Both the position numbers and the translations under genes were made by a program. This document shows positions 5,644 to 7,188 of a stretch of 7,188 nt of DNA, in pieces. Numbering within the stretch: the first letter of the stretch is position 1; each line of letters starts with the position of its first letter. The notes beneath the pieces were generated by a model. It saw only the letters and a program-made list of their open reading frames with translations, had not been told where the DNA came from and did not search any database. The stretch lies in contig JAAYXC010000125.1 of assembly GCA_012516115.1 (NCBI GenBank), positions 1 to 7,188 on the forward strand, written 5' to 3'. The DNA comes from Bacillota bacterium (GTDB taxonomy: Bacteria > Bacillota > UBA4882 > JAAYXC01).

Positions 5644-6249
5644 TTAGTCGATCGATCCTGCGGCGAGTTTGTGAATAAGACGGGAGAGGCGGGCGGACGA
5701 CAGGTAGGGGGCGAGACATGCTTCGAGCCGGCGGCGGGCGGTTTCGATCTTTAGGGATCTGACCTTGATCGGGCAGTGGCTTTCCCATGTCCGCCGGGTA
5801 CACCAGACATATGTGTCCCAGTTCGGGTTCAGGTTGCGCCCGGGACCAAATACCGTTACCAGGAAACGTTCCTGTAAGCGGGAAAGAGTTTTTTTGACCT
5901 TGGCCGGACCGGCATGCGATAGGAATGCGATCTCGTCCACCGCCATAGGTCCTTGGTCAAGCAAATCGAACAGAGCCGCTTCGAGCTGCTGTATGGGCGG
6001 CCGATCGGGAACAAGGGCGGCGCATGCTTCATAAATCGGGATGCTAAGGTAGGTCGTCCGTCCATCCACCAGCCGGGATACATAGCATAAATGGGCAGAT
6101 ACCAGTTCCATGATCTCCGGCCAGCCGGCGCCCAGATCGATCACATTGGGAAAACGGGGTGTCGAGTTCAGCCGCAGTATACCGAGATCCTCCAACTTGG
6201 CAAGCAAGTTACGGGCTTCTAATGAAAGGCGGGCGCTGCCGATCTTCAT
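5644..6249 (-). CDS. Unknown protein, 201 residues, possible winged-helix domain
   Basis: Family not firmly recognised. Residues about 85-130 (IQQLEAALFDLLDQGPMAVDEIA, then PAKVKKTLSRLQERFLVTVFG) have the helix-turn-helix plus beta-wing rhythm of winged-helix domains. A W-D-T-Y-V-W / R-R-T-W-E segment (143-155) and an Arg/Leu-rich C-terminal helix follow. That mix loosely recalls winged-helix proteins of the AlkZ/YcaQ type, a weak guess. No signal peptide or membrane segment, so cytoplasmic; a DNA-binding role is inferred. ATG 6249 begins 10 nt after the transporter stop (6262-6260), and the nearest purine-rich site (GGGAG) lies inside the end of that gene, so the two are probably one operon with coupled translation. 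Ends TAA 5646-5644. Confidence 0.8.
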   Translation of the reverse strand: MKIGSARLSLEARNLLAKLEDLGILRLNSTPRFPNVIDLGAGWPEIMELVSAHLCYVSRLVDGRTTYLSIPIYEACAALVPDRPPIQQLEAALFDLLDQGPMAVDEIAFLSHAGPAKVKKTLSRLQERFLVTVFGPGRNLNPNWDTYVWCTRRTWESHCPIKVRSLKIETARRRLEACLAPYLSSARLSRLIHKLAAGSID

Positions 6250-6259
6250 TGCCGTGTCT

Positions 6260-7188
6260 CTACTCCCGATAAATCTGTGATTGTAATCGAGCTTTGCTCA
6301 CCTCATGTGCTTTGCACAGAAACCATGAGCAAAAACCCACCCCGGCCAGGCCGATGCAGCCAGCAACCGTCCAGACAACCCAAAACGGGACGAACTCAGC
6401 CGCTGTGCCAGCGCCCGCCGTAGCCAGCATATATGGCACTGTGGAGACGATATACGACAGGGAAAACACTCGCCCCCGATAATCGCTCGGGAGCAAACGG
6501 TGAAATTCCGTGACAAACAGGATGTTAAACACGCCAAGCGCAAGGGCGATTATCATGCGCGCCACCACTAAAGTCAGGACATGTAGCCCCGTTCCAAACC
6601 ACAGGACAGCGCAGGCGATGGCGGCCACGGAAACCTGCATGGCTCGATAAGGATGCGTTACGATCACGCGGGCCAATATCAAGCTGCTGAGCACCGCCCC
6701 AACCACCGACAAGCCTTCCACAAGCCCATACTGAATGACCGTTTTGCCAAGTTCATTTTTTATGTAAACTGGCAAAAGACTGACTGTTCCGCATACCAAC
6801 GAGGCCACGGCCGCCAGCGTCATGCACACCATGATCCGGGGAGCGGCGCGGACGATATCAATCGCACTGCGTAGACTCTTTACTGTGCGCCCCAGAATTG
6901 AGCCATGTACAATCGCGGGGGCCGTAGGTGTGGTGGGCAAAATGCAACTCAATACCGCTCCCCCCCCAAAAAAGCCAACAGTCATAATAATGATGGATGC
7001 CCACCCTAGCTTTGCAATGAGCAAGGCGCTAAGGAATGAACCTGCCGCATATGCCGCGTTCGTTGTGAAGCTTGACACAGAATTGGCGCGCTGCAGATCC
7101 CCCTCATGCACTACCGTCGGTATCAGCGCGAAGTGGACGGCGGAGAACACCCGCGCCAAAATGGACATTAGCAATGTCGCGGAAATAA
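6260..7188 (-). CDS. MFS transporter, 5' end cut by the window
   Basis: Integral membrane secondary transporter of the major facilitator superfamily, closest by eye to the MFS_3-type efflux permeases; substrate unknown. The frame is open to the window edge, and TTG 7174 is an internal codon, not a start. About 309 residues are present of the usual about 400, so roughly the first three or four membrane helices are missing. The fragment begins in the segment ending ALIPTVVHEGDLQRANSV, typical after helix 4 in this family, followed by about eight hydrophobic helices and a basic C-terminus, with a DYRGR loop near fragment residue 240. Codons are much less G/C-biased at the third position than in gyrA. 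It leads the operon with the 201-residue gene and ends TAG 6262-6260. An eight-C run at 6960-6967 is a likely site for sequence error, but the frame is intact. Confidence 0.9.
   Translation of the reverse strand, partial: ISATLLMSILARVFSAVHFALIPTVVHEGDLQRANSVSSFTTNAAYAAGSFLSALLIAKLGWASIIIMTVGFFGGGAVLSCILPTTPTAPAIVHGSILGRTVKSLRSAIDIVRAAPRIMVCMTLAAVASLVCGTVSLLPVYIKNELGKTVIQYGLVEGLSVVGAVLSSLILARVIVTHPYRAMQVSVAAIACAVLWFGTGLHVLTLVVARMIIALALGVFNILFVTEFHRLLPSDYRGRVFSLSYIVSTVPYMLATAGAGTAAEFVPFWVVWTVAGCIGLAGVGFCSWFLCKAHEVSKARLQSQIYRE

Noticed and set aside
7172..7174. TTG 7174 as the real start of the MFS transporter
   Set aside because: The frame stays open to the window edge and the first helices of the family are missing, so this is an internal codon.

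Overview
The window looks like a chromosomal segment of a moderately high-GC Bacillota (Firmicutes-type) bacterium, probably from a clostridial or related deep lineage. The evidence is a Firmicutes-like GyrA, sigma-A-type promoters (TTGACA/TAAGAT class), strong purine-rich ribosome binding sites, tRNA genes with encoded CCA, and a near-consensus CIRCE operator in front of an Hsp20 gene. The genus cannot be read from the sequence.

Layout. Bases 1-298 hold the 3' end of a plus-strand gene that reads well only if one frame change is allowed; a small plus-strand terminator (325-347) follows. gyrA occupies 346-2790 on the minus strand with its own promoter. Divergent from it is a plus-strand gene (2934-3914) for an exported protein of unknown function with an SH3b-like C-terminus. 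Next come two plus-strand serine tRNA genes (UGA and GCU anticodons) behind a strong promoter. They are separated by a 7-base-periodic inverted repeat and closed by a strong bidirectional terminator plus a second hairpin. A small minus-strand gene of unknown function (4536-4880) runs into the same terminator.

At 4966-5419 (minus) lies an hsp20 gene with an intact promoter, CIRCE operator, ribosome binding site and terminator, but its reading frame is broken twice: one extra G in a G7 run and an in-frame amber codon. A perfect 13-bp inverted repeat straddles its -35 box. Bases 5644-7188 (minus) carry a two-gene unit: an MFS transporter cut by the window end, then a 201-residue protein that may contain a winged helix. 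Codon use in the transporter is visibly more mixed than in gyrA, so this unit may have a different history.

The genes are mostly independent units (housekeeping topoisomerase, tRNAs, stress chaperone, efflux). I see no new defence or metabolic system. The most interesting signals are the doubly broken but well-regulated hsp20, the second symmetric element at its promoter, the inverted repeat between the tRNAs, and a short abnormal patch in a near-invariant GyrA motif that two compensating one-base indels would explain. Several frame anomalies in 7 kb mean assembly indels must be ruled out before any biological reading.
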